The notes under the pieces were generated by a model, which saw nothing but the letters and a program-made list of their open reading frames with translations, had not been told where the DNA came from and ran no database searches. Positions 1 through 11,170 of a stretch of 64,000 bases of DNA are shown here, one piece after another (within the stretch, counting starts at the first letter, position 1; each line of letters opens with the position of its first letter). The DNA lies in contig CM018052.1 of NCBI GenBank assembly GCA_008638375.1, positions 32,186,239 to 32,250,238 on the forward strand, in the 5' to 3' direction. Source of the DNA: Nyssa sinensis. Taxonomy: Eukaryota > Streptophyta > Magnoliopsida > Cornales > Nyssaceae. The position numbers were made by a program, and so were the translations under genes.

Positions 1-437
1 AGTAGCCGCTCTGATGCTTAAGTCAATAAAACTGAATTGAAAGATTGTAATGTAAACCAAAGAATGATCATAAAAATAATAGCGTATCTTAGGGTTTTAT
101 TTATAGGTTGTGACTTTCCTAAGTTGATTAGGATTTGGAGCCTTAGAAGTAGGGATTTGATCATCAGAGAATGGCAGTTACCATGTTGGTTACTGCGCTT
201 GAGAGATATCCGTGAGTGGCAGTTTCTTTGTTAAAGATTGTTTCCTTATCCTTAGCTCGGTAAGATGTTTAAGGCCATGATGAGCTCTGAACCCTGAGGG
301 ATGCTTTGAAAGCCTTGTGCTCAGGCCTGTGAGTTCTTAAGGCTAAGCGTCTGAGTTTGCTCTGGATGGCTGAGCTTTAACTGGTCTGTAGTCACACGTG
401 TCATATGAAAACTGGTCTGTCACTTTGTAATATATTA
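1..437 (-). repeat. 3' LTR of the Tat element, truncated by the window edge
   Basis: Aligns base for base with 9163-9599 with many scattered substitutions. Its inner end reads TAATATATTA on the minus strand, where the 5' LTR reads TGATATATCA, so the terminal TG has decayed. The visible divergence means an old insertion. A minus-strand TATAAAT box seen in the 5' LTR near 9261-9267 has a counterpart near 99-105. Confidence 0.9.
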
Positions 438-441
438 GTTA

Positions 442-456
442 CTCCCCCCCTCCCCC
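442..456 (-). other. Polypurine tract of the Tat element
   Basis: On the minus strand this is an uninterrupted run of G with two A (GGGGGAGGGGGGGAG), lying four bases before the 3' LTR. This is the position and composition expected for the plus-strand primer of reverse transcription. Confidence 0.85.
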
Positions 457-560
457 GAGCCCTAGTTTGAGCTCAGAGCGTAACTAGGGCTACGAGCTCC
501 CGAAAAGTCAAGCGTATTGTCTTTCCGATTTCCAAGACAGTTGTTGGCGCGTCATTTATT

Positions 561-2048
561 ATGCAGTCGATGTTTGGGCTTTCGAGGCCATCATTGCCTG
601 TAACCGTCATGACGGTTCGGCTTGGTAGGCCCACGTTTTTGAAAAGATATATAAAGAGGGAGAAGGGCTTCACACGCAAAAGCCTTTTTTATATGTCTTT
701 TGATAAAGGATTCAGACCCCTTTCTTCTGTACCCACTTCCAACAAGACTTGGAAGAAGTGGTACTTCTTCGTGAGAGGAGGATGGGAGCTCGAGGACTTC
801 CAATATCACATCTCAACATTCCCCTAGAGAATGGGGATTAAGGGTGAGACCCCATTTTCTTGTGACTGTTCTAGTTATGCCTTCACTCCCAAGCTGCTCA
901 ATTAATCATTATTCTTATGTCTTCTATGCAGATAAGAGTGCTTGGAAGAGGTCTATTTTCACAACCGACCTCCAGAACTAGTACCGTCAGTTCCTTTAGA
1001 CCTCAAACCGAGCTCACACAGTCATCGTGACACTGGAGAATTTGATGGCTGCAAGTAAGCGTGCGGAAGAGTTCAAGAAGTCTCTTTTGGAGAGTTGGGT
1101 CCTAGAGCCAATGAAGAAGAAGGTGGGGGAGACCTCTTATCCCGTTGATCCACCACTGCAGGTCAAAAGGAGGAGCCTGCTTTTAAGTTCTCCCGAGCGT
1201 ACTGAGATTGAGGTGGATGAACCCACCCCAATAACCGTAGTCCCTTCTGCCCCTTCAGTTCCGAGCAGACAAGCTGGAAAGGGGAAGGCAGCGGCCAAAG
1301 CCCCCCAATCATCTGAGGATTCTGACTACTTGGCTACAAAAAAGGCCTTTGAGGATTTCTAGGCTAAGGTCCCTCACTGATACAAAGGGCAGAAGTCGGA
1401 TAAATTAATGACCGAGTTGATGAATCTCTAGATGAAGGTGACTACTAAAAGTTTCTTTTTCTCTCCTTTGCTTGTTTGCTTTGTACTTGGCATGTCCTGA
1501 CTTGTTTGCTTTATATTTTGCAGAGTATGCATAGTCTGGCTACTCTGATGGTGACTTCTCTAGATTCGGAGGAGGTTGAAAAACTTTAGGCCGAACTGGA
1601 TGAAGTTAGGCTGTAGTTGGGGACAGCTCAGTCGGCGGCTCATGCTGTGGATGAGAGTTTGAGGGAGGCTTCCACTTCTCTGGCTGTCCTGGAGTCTGAG
1701 AGGGACCTTCATGTTCGAAGGGCAGTAGAGCTTCAGAAGGAGTTTGACGCTTTCCGGTATGCCATCAATCAGAAGCTTTAAGATACAGTTGCAGCTACCA
1801 AAGTTGAGACTGAAACGGAGATGAAAGATGAAGTTTGGGAAATGGGTCGGGAGCTGATTCAACATGGGTAAAATACCTTCAGATCTAAGCTCCTTGCCAA
1901 ATTTTTGGACTTCGATCTGTCAGCAATCGAGGGTGTTGCAACCTCTCCTTCCGAGGCTGAGGGTCCGAGCGAAAAAGCTGAAGCAACTCCTTCCGAACTC
2001 CCTCCAACAGAGGAGCCTGCTCTAGCTGATTCTAAAGCTGCAATCTAA
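561..2048 (+). pseudogene. Antisense ORF (aORF) of the Tat element, Transposase_28-like, decayed
   Basis: This runs opposite to pol, between pol and the 3' LTR. A first open piece (561-827) contains VPTSNKTWKKWYFFV and a following W, which resembles the PF04195 'putative gypsy type transposon' domain; that match is from memory. A second piece opens at 1027-1362 (111 residues, Lys/Ser/Pro rich, ending FEDF before a TAG). A third piece (about 1526-2048) is a Glu/Ala/Leu-rich, probably coiled-coil sequence ending in an acidic Pro/Glu tail and TAA at 2046-2048. Pieces are joined by intron-like stretches with pyrimidine-rich TTTTGCAG and TCTATGCAG acceptors near 1524 and 930. In-frame stops at Gln-like positions (TAG after FEDF, EKL and VRL; TAA after QKL) mark it as dead. 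The function of such aORFs is unknown. Confidence 0.68.
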
Positions 2049-2853
2049 GATTCCTTTATATGTACTTTGTTGTTTTTTCCCTTTTATGAGAACTGATGTG
2101 CCTGCAACATTTTAATTAACGTAATTAACTTTCTCCAAAACTTGTGTGTCTTTATCCTTCTGAATTGCAACTCTTTGTAAATTCTGAGGAGTATTGTGGA
2201 TGCCAAGTAAACTTAGCACTGTCAAGAGCCATTGTTGCTCTGTAGTATAAGCTTTGGCTCCATCCCTTTAAACTCGTAATTAGTGTGAGCAAAGATGTCC
2301 AAGAACTATCTAGGTTTCAGACCAGTCCTATAACTGGTTGTGTGTGATCGGGAAGCTACCTTCCGAGCAAAGCAACTTGTAATAGTTAAAGCTTATCTAG
2401 CACTTAATAACTTGAGCAAGAGGTCTTGCAATGATCTGTTGGATGACTTGTGATAACAATCCGTCCATAGTGTAGATTGGTGTCTACTAGGACTTAACTG
2501 TTGATCCGTAAGGCTTGTAATGATAATTGAGCTGAACTTTCATAAGCAAGGCCTATCCACCAGGACTGATAATAACTGGGCAAGATGACTCATAATAATT
2601 GAATAGATCAAAACCTTTGCTCATAACATCAAAAGTGTAAGTAACATGTCTCCCAAGACCAAATCTTCTTTTATTATGGCTGATAAGGTCTGAATAGGAT
2701 GCTTTGTAATAACTGAACCAGAATTGGTAGTTAAGCATATATATTATGTCTTTAGCTAAGGGGGAAACTGAGTAGATTTATCTTTGTATGGAGATGGTCC
2801 AAACCTGTAGCACTTGCACAAGCTCCAAGATTTTTTAGGGGTTTATACCTTAC

Positions 2854-3265
2854 GATGGACCAGACTTGGGAGTCTGTGCATTGAAATGGACCAAACTTGA
2901 AGGGCTTGTAGTGAATACAAGGCTTCAGAGGTCAATACGATGGACCAGACCTAGGGGTCTGTGCATTGAGAAGACCAGGCCTAAAGGACTCGTAATGGAT
3001 ATAAGGCTTCAGGGGTCAATACGATGGACCAGACCTGGGGGTCTGTGCATTGAAAGGACCAGGCCTAAAGGACTTGTAATGGATACTAGGCTTCAGGGGT
3101 CAATACGATGGACCAGCCCTGAGGGTTTATGCATTGAAAGGATCAGGCCTAAAAGACTTGCAATGGATACAAGGCTTTAGGGGTCAATGAGATGGACCAG
3201 ACCTGGAGTTCTGTGTATTGAGATGGACCAAACCTGGGGGTCTGTACATTAAAAGGAGAATACTT
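2854..3265. repeat. 84-bp tandem repeat array in the Tat element
   Basis: GATGGACC starts at 2854, 2939, 3023, 3107 and 3191, giving units of 85, 84, 84 and 84 bases and a partial fifth. The unit has a dyad-like pair (GGACCAGACCTGGGGGTCTG ... GGACCAGGCCTAAAGGACT), so shorter sub-repeats lie within it. 84 is divisible by three, so an open frame crosses it (2866-3180), but this is a repeat artefact and not a gene. Tandem arrays between pol and the 3' LTR are known in Tat and Ogre elements and can seed satellites. Confidence 0.92.
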
Positions 3266-3293
3266 TTCTGAAGGGATGTAAGAGAGAAAAGCT

Positions 3294-4435
3294 TCATCGA
3301 TAATATTTCCGTAAATGTTTTATATTCCAAGGCTTGGGTAAAGGTTTCCCAGCCATGTTTTCTAACCAGTATATGGTGGGTCTGACAATCTTTGTTACTC
3401 TGTAAGGGCTTTCCCAGTTGGGTGACAGTTTTCCCATAGTGGGATCTTTGGTATTTGGGAACACCCTTCTCAGGACGAGATCTCCAATTTGAAAGCTGAT
3501 GGGTTTTAGCCCCAGTTTAGAGTTGTTGGCCATCTTGTGCTGATATGCTTCTATCCTGATCCTGGCTTGATCCCTCTTCTTTTCAAATAAATCCAAGTTT
3601 TCTGCAAGTTGCTGATCATTGCTCCCTTGGTCGAAAGCTTTAGTCCTTAAGGTAGGCATACCGATCTCAACAAGGATCACCGCTTCGATACCATAGGCAA
3701 GTGAGAAGAGAGTTTCAAAGGTAGGTGTTCTTTTGGTGGTTCTGTAGGCCCAGAGAACTCCGGGGAGTTCTTCAACCCATCTTCCCTTGGCTTCTTCCAA
3801 CCTCTTTTTAAGGACATCAAGGATTGTTCGGTTGGTGACCTCTGTTTGCTCGTTGACTTGGGGATGGCCTGGAGAGGCAAAATGTTGATTGATGTGCAGG
3901 TCTTTGCAGAATTTCTTGAAAACTTTGCCAGCAAACTGCATACCATTGTCTGAGATGATCACGCATGGTATGCCGAACCTGCAGACTATGTTCTTCCAAG
4001 TGAAATTCTTGGCTTCTTTCTCTGTAATGTGTGTTAGAGGCTCTGCCTCTGCCTATTTGGAGAAATAGTCAATGGCCAGTAAGAGGAATTTCCTGTTTGG
4101 TGTGACTTTTGGTAATGGGCCTATGATGTCCATCCCCCACTAAGCAAAGGGCCATGGGCTAATAATAGGAATGAGCTCATGGTGGGGTTGGTGTTGGTAG
4201 GGAGCGAACCGTTGGCATTTGTGCATTTCTGAACATATTTCTTAGCTTGCCTCAACATACCAGGCCAGTAGTAGCCTTGAGTTAAAGCTCGGTGGGCTAT
4301 GGTTCTGCCCCCATTATGGTTTCCACACATTCCTTCGTGTATTTTTGCCAGGACATACTTGGACTCTTCTGGAGTCAAACATCTTAGTAAGGGTTGAGAA
4401 TATGATCTTCTGTAAAGCTTCCTGTTCAAGATCAA
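3294..4435 (-). pseudogene. Integrase region of the Tat element
   Basis: From 4435 downward the zinc-binding half is read: H..G.CGNHNGGR, then GYYWPGM and a KCTNAN that should be a Cys pair, followed by a frameshift. The catalytic core is split: GMDIIGPLP survives in another frame around 4120, and the open frame 3294-3962 starts at ISDNGMQF (second Asp) and keeps HPQVNEQTEVTN (catalytic Glu region) and the C-terminal GDLVLRRVFPNT motif. The ORF ends in KHLRKYYR. No chromodomain follows, as expected for Tat. The frameshift and an in-frame TAG near 4051 make it non-functional. Confidence 0.9.
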
Positions 4436-4522
4436 GTACTGAGCTGCCCCTGATTCGGATCCTTTTGGCTTTGTTCTTGTCTTCTGGAAGGAGCCCTCCT
4501 TCTAGGTATTGGAGGATGGGAT

Positions 4523-5203
4523 TCATCTAGCTCTGGGTTTGCTCTGTAGCTTGGCAACTTGGACCTCTTTTATGCTTAGTTCTAATTTATGGGAGACTTT
4601 CAACGTGTATTCTCCTTCGGCCTTGAGATGGGAGGACATATTGGCCAATGCGTCAACCCTGGAGTTCTGATCTCTTTCGATTTTCTGGATTGTGAATTTT
4701 TGGAAGGACTGCTTTAGTGATTTCACGAGTTCTGAATACCGAAGCATTCTGTCATTTTTGATGGAAAACTCTCCCAAAACTTGGCTTACCACAAGTTGGG
4801 AATCGGAGAAGACCTCGAGGTTCTGAGCCTTGTATTCTAAAGCTAGCTTCAATCCAAGGATAAGAGCCTCGTATTCTACTTCATTGTTTGAAGCTCTGAA
4901 CCCCAAACTTACTACCTTTTCTGCCATAAGCCCATCAAGGGATCGTAGCACCAAGCCGACGCCAGAACCATGGTCGGTGGAAGATCCATCGATATAAAGC
5001 TGCCATGTACTAGAGCTTTTACAGAGTTGTGCCCTGTCTTGTAGTGCTAGGGTGAGTTCGGCGACAAAATCGGCCAAGGCTTTCCCTTTAATGGAGGTTC
5101 GTGGAATATAAGATATGTCAAATTCTCCCAATTCTACTAACCACTTAACCAATCGTCCTACGACTTCTGGCTTCCGAAGCACCGACTTCAGCAAATAGGC
5201 CAT
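4523..5203 (-). pseudogene. Second RNase H (archaeal-type) of the Tat pol
   Basis: The frame is open for 226 residues. It contains WQLYIDGSS (first Asp), NNEVEYEALILGL (Glu), VFSDSQLVVSQVLG (Asp) and NSRVDALANM (last Asp), a full D-E-D-D set. This is additional to the ordinary RNase H tail of RT just upstream (5204-5530), and such a tandem pair is a known property of Tat elements. Its 3' end runs into TAG before the integrase. It is part of one pol polyprotein and not a separate gene. Confidence 0.88.
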
Positions 5204-6480
5204 TGAGATCTCAATGCGATTAGCCTAAAAGTAGGGTCTGAGCTTCCGTACTGAGGTTATTAGGGCGAAGGCTAATTTCTCAATTTCTGGATATCTTATT
5301 TCTGTGTCTAGTAATGCCCTGTTGACGTAGAATATGGGCTTCTAGACTCCCCTGTCTTGCCTAACCAGTACAGAACTGACAGCGTCTTCAAAGACAACAA
5401 GGTAGAAGAGAAGTTTTTTCCCTTGGACTGGCTTTGATAAGAGTTCAGGGGAAGCCAGGTACTCCTTCAGTTCTTGGAAAGCTTTTTCACATTCCTCTGA
5501 CCATTATAGGGCTCTGTTACCTTTCAGGGCTTTGAAGAACGGTAGGCAGCAATCGGTGGATTTAGAGATAAATCTGCTCAAAGTTACAATTCTGTCGTTC
5601 AGAGCTTGAATGTCTTTCTTGGTCTTTAGCGACTCCAGCCCAATCAATGCCCTGATTTGAGTGGGGTTTGCTTCAATACCTTTCTACGAGACAATGTACC
5701 CCAAGAACTTTCCCTTGGTTACACCGAAGGTGCACTTTGAGGGATTCAATTTCATCTTATGTTGCTTCAAGATGTCAAATGTCTGAGCTAAGTGCTGGAA
5801 GTGGCTGTTTTTTTGTAAGCTCTTGACCAGCATGTCATCAATGTAAACCTCTATGGTACTGCCGATTAGAGGACTGAACATCTTGTTGACCAGACGTTGA
5901 TATGTTGCCCCCAACATTCTTTAGGCCGAACGACATCACTTTATAGCAATAGAGACCTCGCTCTGTTATGAGTGCTGTCTTGTCCTAGTCTGGAGGGAAC
6001 ATTTGGATCTGGTTATATCCAGAGTAAGCATCTACGAAACTCATGAGTTCGTGTCCTGCAGTAGCATCAACTAACTGATCTATCCTTGGCAGTGGAAAGC
6101 TTTTTTTTGGGCAGGCCTTATTGAGGTCTGTATAGTCAACACAAACTCTCCACTTTCTGTTTTTCTTTTTGACCAGGACAATGTTAGCAAGCCATTCTGG
6201 ATAAAATACCTCTCGTATCATCTTGACTTCTAGCAGCCTCTGGACTTCCTCATTAATGACATGATGTCGCTTTGGAGCGAGTGGCCTTCTTTTTTGTCTC
6301 ACTAGGGGGTGATCAGGATCTACCATTAACTTGTGAGTGATGAGGTCTAGATCTATGCCTTCCATATCTTTTGTTTCCTAGGCAAACACTGAGAGGTTGT
6401 TTCTTAGGAAGTTTACCATCTCTTCCTGCTCGGCAGGTGTCAGGTCCAGACCGATTGTAGGTAATGCCCTTGTTCTTCTG
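5204..6480 (-). pseudogene. Reverse transcriptase and first RNase H of the Tat pol
   Basis: 6365-5985 gives RT fingers and palm: LVKKKNRKWRVCVDYTDLN, then the first catalytic Asp in FVDAYSGYNQI. 5917-5684 gives the YIDDML active site and FLGYIVS. Between them an extra G in a G run near 5910 shifts the frame, and a TAG interrupts QMFPPD near 5984. From about 5683 to 5204 the thumb (LSRFISKSTDCCLPFF) and a degenerate RNase H (DAVSSVLVRQDRGV, RYPEIEKLAFALI) can be followed across two further stops. The copy is not active. Confidence 0.9.
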
Positions 6481-6736
6481 AGCTGACCAACACTTTGATG
6501 AGGTCTCCTACGGGCTTGGTCCTGCTGTCCCTTCCTCTAGGGCTCAAAGGCTCATCAATTCTGGAAGGGCAGTCTTCCACCTCATGATGGTGGGTGAGGT
6601 CTGGATCCCTGCCATCACGAGCATGCAGTAATTGCTATTTGGTGGCCCTCTCCTTGAGTGCGAGAGCATGACACTCTCGAGAGGTCGGTTGACACCCTTT
6701 GATGGAGTAGACAACATGATTGTGGACGTACTTTAG

Positions 6737-7144
6737 TTATTGGTGGAGGGTCGAAGTGACTACTCTCATTTGGTGTAGCCAATGTCTCCCAATTATGACG
6801 TTGTAAGGGGACTTGGCATTCATAACCATGTATTCTGACATCGTCGTCTTTTGTCCATCTCCCTCTCCTATTGTGGTTAGAAGGTCAATCCTCCCCAACG
6901 GGGTACTGAGGTTCCCATCAAATCCTACCATGATAGCAATGGTGGGCTTGATGTCGTTGGGATTGAGCTTCATCTGTTTGAGGGGTTCGTAGAATAGCAC
7001 ATTCGCATAACTCCCTGTGTCCACCAAGACTCTTCGGATCTCAAAGTTGGTAATTTTAAGGGAGATAATGAGGGCATCACTGTGAGGACAGTGTACTCCT
7101 GCAAGATCTTGGTCTGAGAGCTGGATCTCAAGTACTGGCCTCAA
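6737..7144 (-). pseudogene. Aspartic protease region of the Tat element
   Basis: The open frame of 135 residues has the retropepsin active-site stretch RRVLVDTGSYANVLF (Asp-Thr-Gly) and the downstream YNVIIGRHWLH motif that corresponds to the usual ILGR flap-distal motif. It lies between gag and RT on the same strand, as in Ty3/gypsy. It ends at a TAA after STLHQ, and about 370 bases of broken linker separate it from the RT frame. Confidence 0.88.
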
Positions 7145-7379
7145 TATTTTCTCGACATTGGAGATCTGTAGGATGCTGGGAGTAACTCTAACCTCCCGAG
7201 CATACCGTTTTCTTGCTCGGTTGAACGACCTTGTTGCCGGGGTATCTACATGGAGGATGAAGATAACTTGATTGTTCTGCTGTTGAGGCCCATTCCATCA
7301 TTTCCTTTGTTCTGGTCTCTGGTCTGGCCTTCTCTGCTGGGGTTTGTTATTACGAGGGTTCTGCCTCCCGTCCTGCTTG

Positions 7380-8815
7380 ACAAACTCCCATAGTCGTCCT
7401 CTCCTTATGAGCTGCTCGATTTCATGTTTAAAGGATTTTCATATGTCAATTGCGTGCCCATGGTCTTTGTGAAAGTCACAATACTTGCTCTAGTCCTAGT
7501 AGCTAGGATAGCCTCTTAACGGCTCTAGCCATCTTAGGTTTTCATGTGCTCGGACTTGCCGAAGTATGTGAGTTAGGGAGGCATTCAGAGGAGTGAAGGT
7601 AGTGAATCCCCTTGAGGCAGTGCTGTTGGGAGTTCTGGAAGCCGTTCTTTTGTCTGGGCTTCTGACCCTCTTCCTGATTGTACTGGAGTCCTTCTGTTCG
7701 TCCTGCTGAGCTTGTTTTTTAGTCTTTTGAGATGGGCTCTTTGCTTCCTCTAGATTTTTGTACTTCCTTGCTCGATCCATGAGGGCTGTCATGTCGGCAA
7801 GAGGGCTCTTTGTCAGAGAATCCCTAAAGCCTCCTTATGCAAGTCCAGAGGCCATAGCAGCTACTAAAAAACTCGGGCTGCAATTTGTAATCTTCGTGAG
7901 CTCGGCATTAAAGCGTGCAATGTACCCTCGGGGGGGTTCCTCTTTGGACTATTTTACTTTAAGCAAGAATTCTGGGCCTTTCCTCAACCTCCTGCTAGTC
8001 ATGAACCTGTCTAGGAAGCGCTTGTCGAGCTCATAGAAACTGGTGACTGAGCTCAGTGGGAGGTGGTGGAACCACTTCAGTGTTGTGCCTTTGAGGCTGG
8101 TAATGAATGTACGACACATGAAGGCGTCAGAAGCCCCGTGTAGTGCCATGGTGTGCTGGTAATTAGAAAGATGATTTCCCGGGTCCCTAGTCCCATCATA
8201 AGGGGCGAACTTTGGGACGACGAACTTCCTCGGCCTCTCCTCAGCCATGATAGCAGGGGTGAACGGTATGGCGAGCCTTCTGAGTAGCTTGGCTAGCTCG
8301 TCCTGATCTAGAGGGATTTGAATACCTCTTATCATAATAGTGCAGTTTATAGAGTCCATAACTTCTTCAACTCTTCGTGGGTCCCTAGGCAGGACTTCTT
8401 GCGAGTCTTGCTTTGCAGTTTCAACTCCTACCTGAATAGAATGGGCATGTCCCATGGCTGGAGGAGGATTTTGGTGCTCCTGAGCTGGAGGAACTGGAGC
8501 CACTTGAGGTTGAGACTCTTGCGGCGCTAGATTTGCTCCTAAAGCCCCTAAGGTTGGAGCCCTAGTGGTGCTTCGATAGTGGATGTTTGGAATAAAAGTT
8601 GGTATCCCCTTGCCTACGGCTGTTGATGGTTGTGGGTCTCTACTAATGTGGGCGGCACCTTGGGGGTACACCGGTTGATTATTGAGAATCTCTTCATGAA
8701 ATCCTCCGTCCGTGGTAGCGGTAAGAGGTTGTATCCTTTGATCGTCCGTGTTGACGGGTGGATTCAAAGGATTGGTTTCGAGGTTTTGGGTAAGTATTGC
8801 CAGAGTTATGGACAT
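7380..8815 (-). pseudogene. Gag of the Tat element
   Basis: 8815-7949 encodes a Pro/Gln-rich N-terminus and then the capsid-like retrotransposon gag domain (GTTLKWFHHLPLSSVTSF, ELDKRFLDRF). After a stop the frame continues through RFNAEL, LADMTALMDRARKY (7792-7496) and a basic Lys/Arg/Ser linker. After two more TAG codons it reaches a zinc-knuckle-like YCDFHKDHGH near 7470-7440, followed by EIEQLIRRGRLWEF. The order matches Tat gag proteins. At least three internal stops break it. Confidence 0.86.
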
Positions 8816-9047
8816 GGCAAGTAGCTGTTCTTACATTAACTCGTTTTGTCGCTTAACTAGGTCAAGTTGTTGCTGCATGGGGTCAGCTGCTCGTCCCCTT
8901 CCTCGTCCGGCAAACGGCTGGGGTTGAGGGTCTTATGGGTTTTGAGCATTCTTTCTCGGTCAGAGATTGGGAGCCATGGTCCTCTAGTGAGAAAGATGAT
9001 GAGTTTGTTCGTAAGTAGAGCACTTTTGGTGAAAGAACGATTGTCGT

Positions 9048-9064
9048 TCCCACAGACGGCGCCA
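9048..9064 (-). other. Primer-binding site of the Tat element
   Basis: The minus strand reads TGGCGCCGTCTGTGGGA three bases inside the 5' LTR. The first nine bases match the complement of the plant tRNA-Asp 3' end (TGGCGCCGT); the rest agrees only partly. It is typical of Tat/Athila-type elements. Confidence 0.78.
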
Positions 9065-9067
9065 AAC

Positions 9068-9599
9068 TGATGCTGCACTTTTTGGTCAGTGGGGGCTCCG
9101 AACTCCGTCGCGTGAGAAACACTCGAAGAAAAGGATCAGAAGGCCACCGGATTGGCTCCGGCGGTAGCCGCTCCGATACTTAAGTCAATAAAACTGAATT
9201 GAAAGACTGTAATATAAACCAAAGAATGAGCATGAAAATAATAGCGTACCTTAGGATTTTATTTATAGGCTGTGGTTTTCTTAAGTTGATTAGGATTTGG
9301 AGCCTTAGAAGTAGGGATTTGATCATCGGAGAATGGCAGTTACCATGTTGGTTACTACGCTTTAGAAATATCCGTGAGTGGAAGTTTCTTTGTTGAAGAC
9401 TGTTTCCTTATCCTTAGCTCGGTAGGATGTTTAAGGCCGTGATGAGCTCTGAACCCTAAGGGATGCTCTGAAGGCCTTGTGCTCAAGCTTGTGAGTTTTG
9501 AAGGCTAAGCGCCTGAGTCTACTCTGGATGGCTGAGCTTTAACTGATTTGTAATCACACGTTTCACATGGAGACTAGTCTATCACTTTGTGATATATCA
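9068..9599 (-). repeat. 5' LTR of the Tat element
   Basis: It is bounded by TG...CA on either strand (plus: TGATGCTGCAC ... GATATATCA), 532 bases long. The inner edge is fixed by the adjacent PBS and the outer edge by loss of similarity with the left LTR at 437. A minus-strand TATAAAT lies near 9261-9267. Confidence 0.88.
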
Positions 9600-9835
9600 C
9601 TCTCAATGGTGAGTTCGTTGTTCATGTATGTTAAAATAGTACATTGTTACATATGTGGGTAAAATAGTGGGTACTCCATAGCAATATTCTCAATGATGAA
9701 ATCGAAGTCCGTATATGTGGAAAAATTAAAATAATAAAACACAGTGAAATTCTACCAAGTCACTGTCAAATTATTTGAGATATAAATTTGGAATGTATAG
9801 CATTACTCTAGTAACCTAACTATTGCATCCCAGGT
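9600..9835. other. Spacer between two LTR elements, no gene seen
   Basis: AT-rich sequence with two loosely similar halves (CTCAATGGTGAGTTCG and CTCAATGATGAAATCG, about 90 bases apart). No coding or RNA signal was recognised. Confidence 0.6.
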
Positions 9836-10900
9836 TGTAACGCCCTAACCCGTTTACCGAAAAATTAAGTTACTAATTAAGTATTAGAAACTTTACGTAG
9901 CAAAATAAAAAGTTACAAAAAATTAAATTGGGAAAAAAATAATAATAATAAAAATAATAATAAACAAAAATAAAACAAGAAGAGGAAAATAGGATGATGC
10001 CAAACGAGGCATAAAGGAAAAATAGGAAAATTGAGCCAAAAGTGCAACCCATGAGATTTGAACCCTTGACCTAAAAACTAAGAAGGCACTTAAACCAAAA
10101 AAAAAAAAATTAAGTCACTTGGGCTACCCACTCTTTGTGAAATATATTACAATATATGTGTATATATGCATATAAAAATTTCCCCCCCTTCCTAAATTGG
10201 CCAATGGCCATTCATGGAGCAATGTTTATTTTTCAAAAATAAAAATTTATGATATATATATATATATATGTGGGTTGCGTGTGACAATCCCCTTGCACCA
10301 CCACTCCAGCTGATGAAACTACATACAGCTCAACCCTCATGATGCATCTGACTTGAGTGTGTTGAGGGGAACCAGACAAGCATGATTATAAATGTGTGTG
10401 TGTGTGTGCGTGTGCGGGTAGAGTGAGGAAGCAAAAGAGAATAAGTGTTCTTTTGTTTCAAGTTAGGCTGCCCCAAAAACTAGACCCAATAAGGGGAATT
10501 CGTGCAACCATGGTGACTTAGGAGGAACCCTAGTCGTGCATGCAACCAAGAGAGAGACAGAGGAAAAGAGAGAAAAGCTGTTAGAGAGAGAAACTGAGAT
10601 CTTCAAAAACTAGCAACAAAAGGTAAGCAAATCGAACCCTCCCCAACTTATTTCAATTTTTAATACATTTATGCATGTTAGGTCATGTTTTTGTATAATT
10701 TAAACCCAGAAAACCCTATGAAAACTCAAACCTGCCATTGATGGGTCTCGAGGAATAGGTCTGTATTGACTGAAATTAAATGAGTTTTGGTAAGTTGGGG
10801 CCTGATCTAGAGGCTATGAGGGTTTCAAATCCACCAAAATTTTAACAAATGGACGCAAGATGAGAAAGAAAAATGAAATTGCAGGTCACGACCACCCAAA
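9836..10900 (+). mobile_element. Partial long LTR, copy A (5' part, plus orientation)
   Basis: It starts TGTAACGCCCTAACCCG and matches the first ~1.1 kb of the complete solo LTR at 13785: shared landmarks are the GTTTA..GAAAAATTAAG start, the 'GCCAAACRAGGC' block, the tRNA-like antisense block (10045-10135) and the GCCATTGATG block near 10735. Similarity fades near 10900. It contains TA and TG microsatellites (10253-10269, 10396-10410). No target duplication was found at its start. Confidence 0.75.
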
Positions 10901-10924
10901 TCAATTTTTCAATTCTTCAATGGA

Positions 10925-11170
10925 TGTTTTACAAAGAGCATCGAAAACATGGTTTCTTCAAATAATTTCTTTTCACGAGCATTAAAAACGTGGTTACTTC
11001 AAGAAATTCTTTTTATGAGCATTAAAAAACATGTCTACTTCAAGAAATGTTTTTTCTGAGCATTTAAAAACATGGCTACTTCAAGAAACGCTTTTCATGA
11101 ATAATTTAAAAACATGGCTTCAATAAAAAAGAATGTTTTTCATGAGTATTTAAAACATAGACAATTTAAC
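10925..11170. repeat. Imperfect ~40-bp tandem repeats
   Basis: About six units of the type GAGCATTWAAAACATGGCTACTTCAAGAAA.. with drifted spacing run from 10935 to 11160. They lie between the two oppositely oriented LTR pieces and have no clear counterpart in the complete copy at 13785-17796. Confidence 0.75.

Larger units (their letters stand above)
1..9599 (-). mobile_element. Ty3/gypsy LTR retrotransposon, Tat lineage (left end outside window)
   Basis: Two direct copies of one sequence flank an 8.6-kb interior: positions 1-437 match 9163-9599. Reading the minus strand, the order is 5' LTR (9068-9599), PBS, gag, protease, RT, RNase H, a second RNase H, integrase, a tandem-repeat spacer, an antisense ORF, a polypurine tract and the 3' LTR, whose outer ~95 bases are cut off. 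The two RNase H domains and an antisense ORF after pol are known marks of the Tat lineage. Every ORF is broken by stops or frameshifts, so the copy is dead on its own. The target duplication cannot be checked because the left end is missing. Confidence 0.93.

Noticed and set aside
2866..3180. 104-residue repeat protein
   Set aside because: The 84-bp unit length keeps the frame open; it is antisense to pol and has no start or regulatory context.
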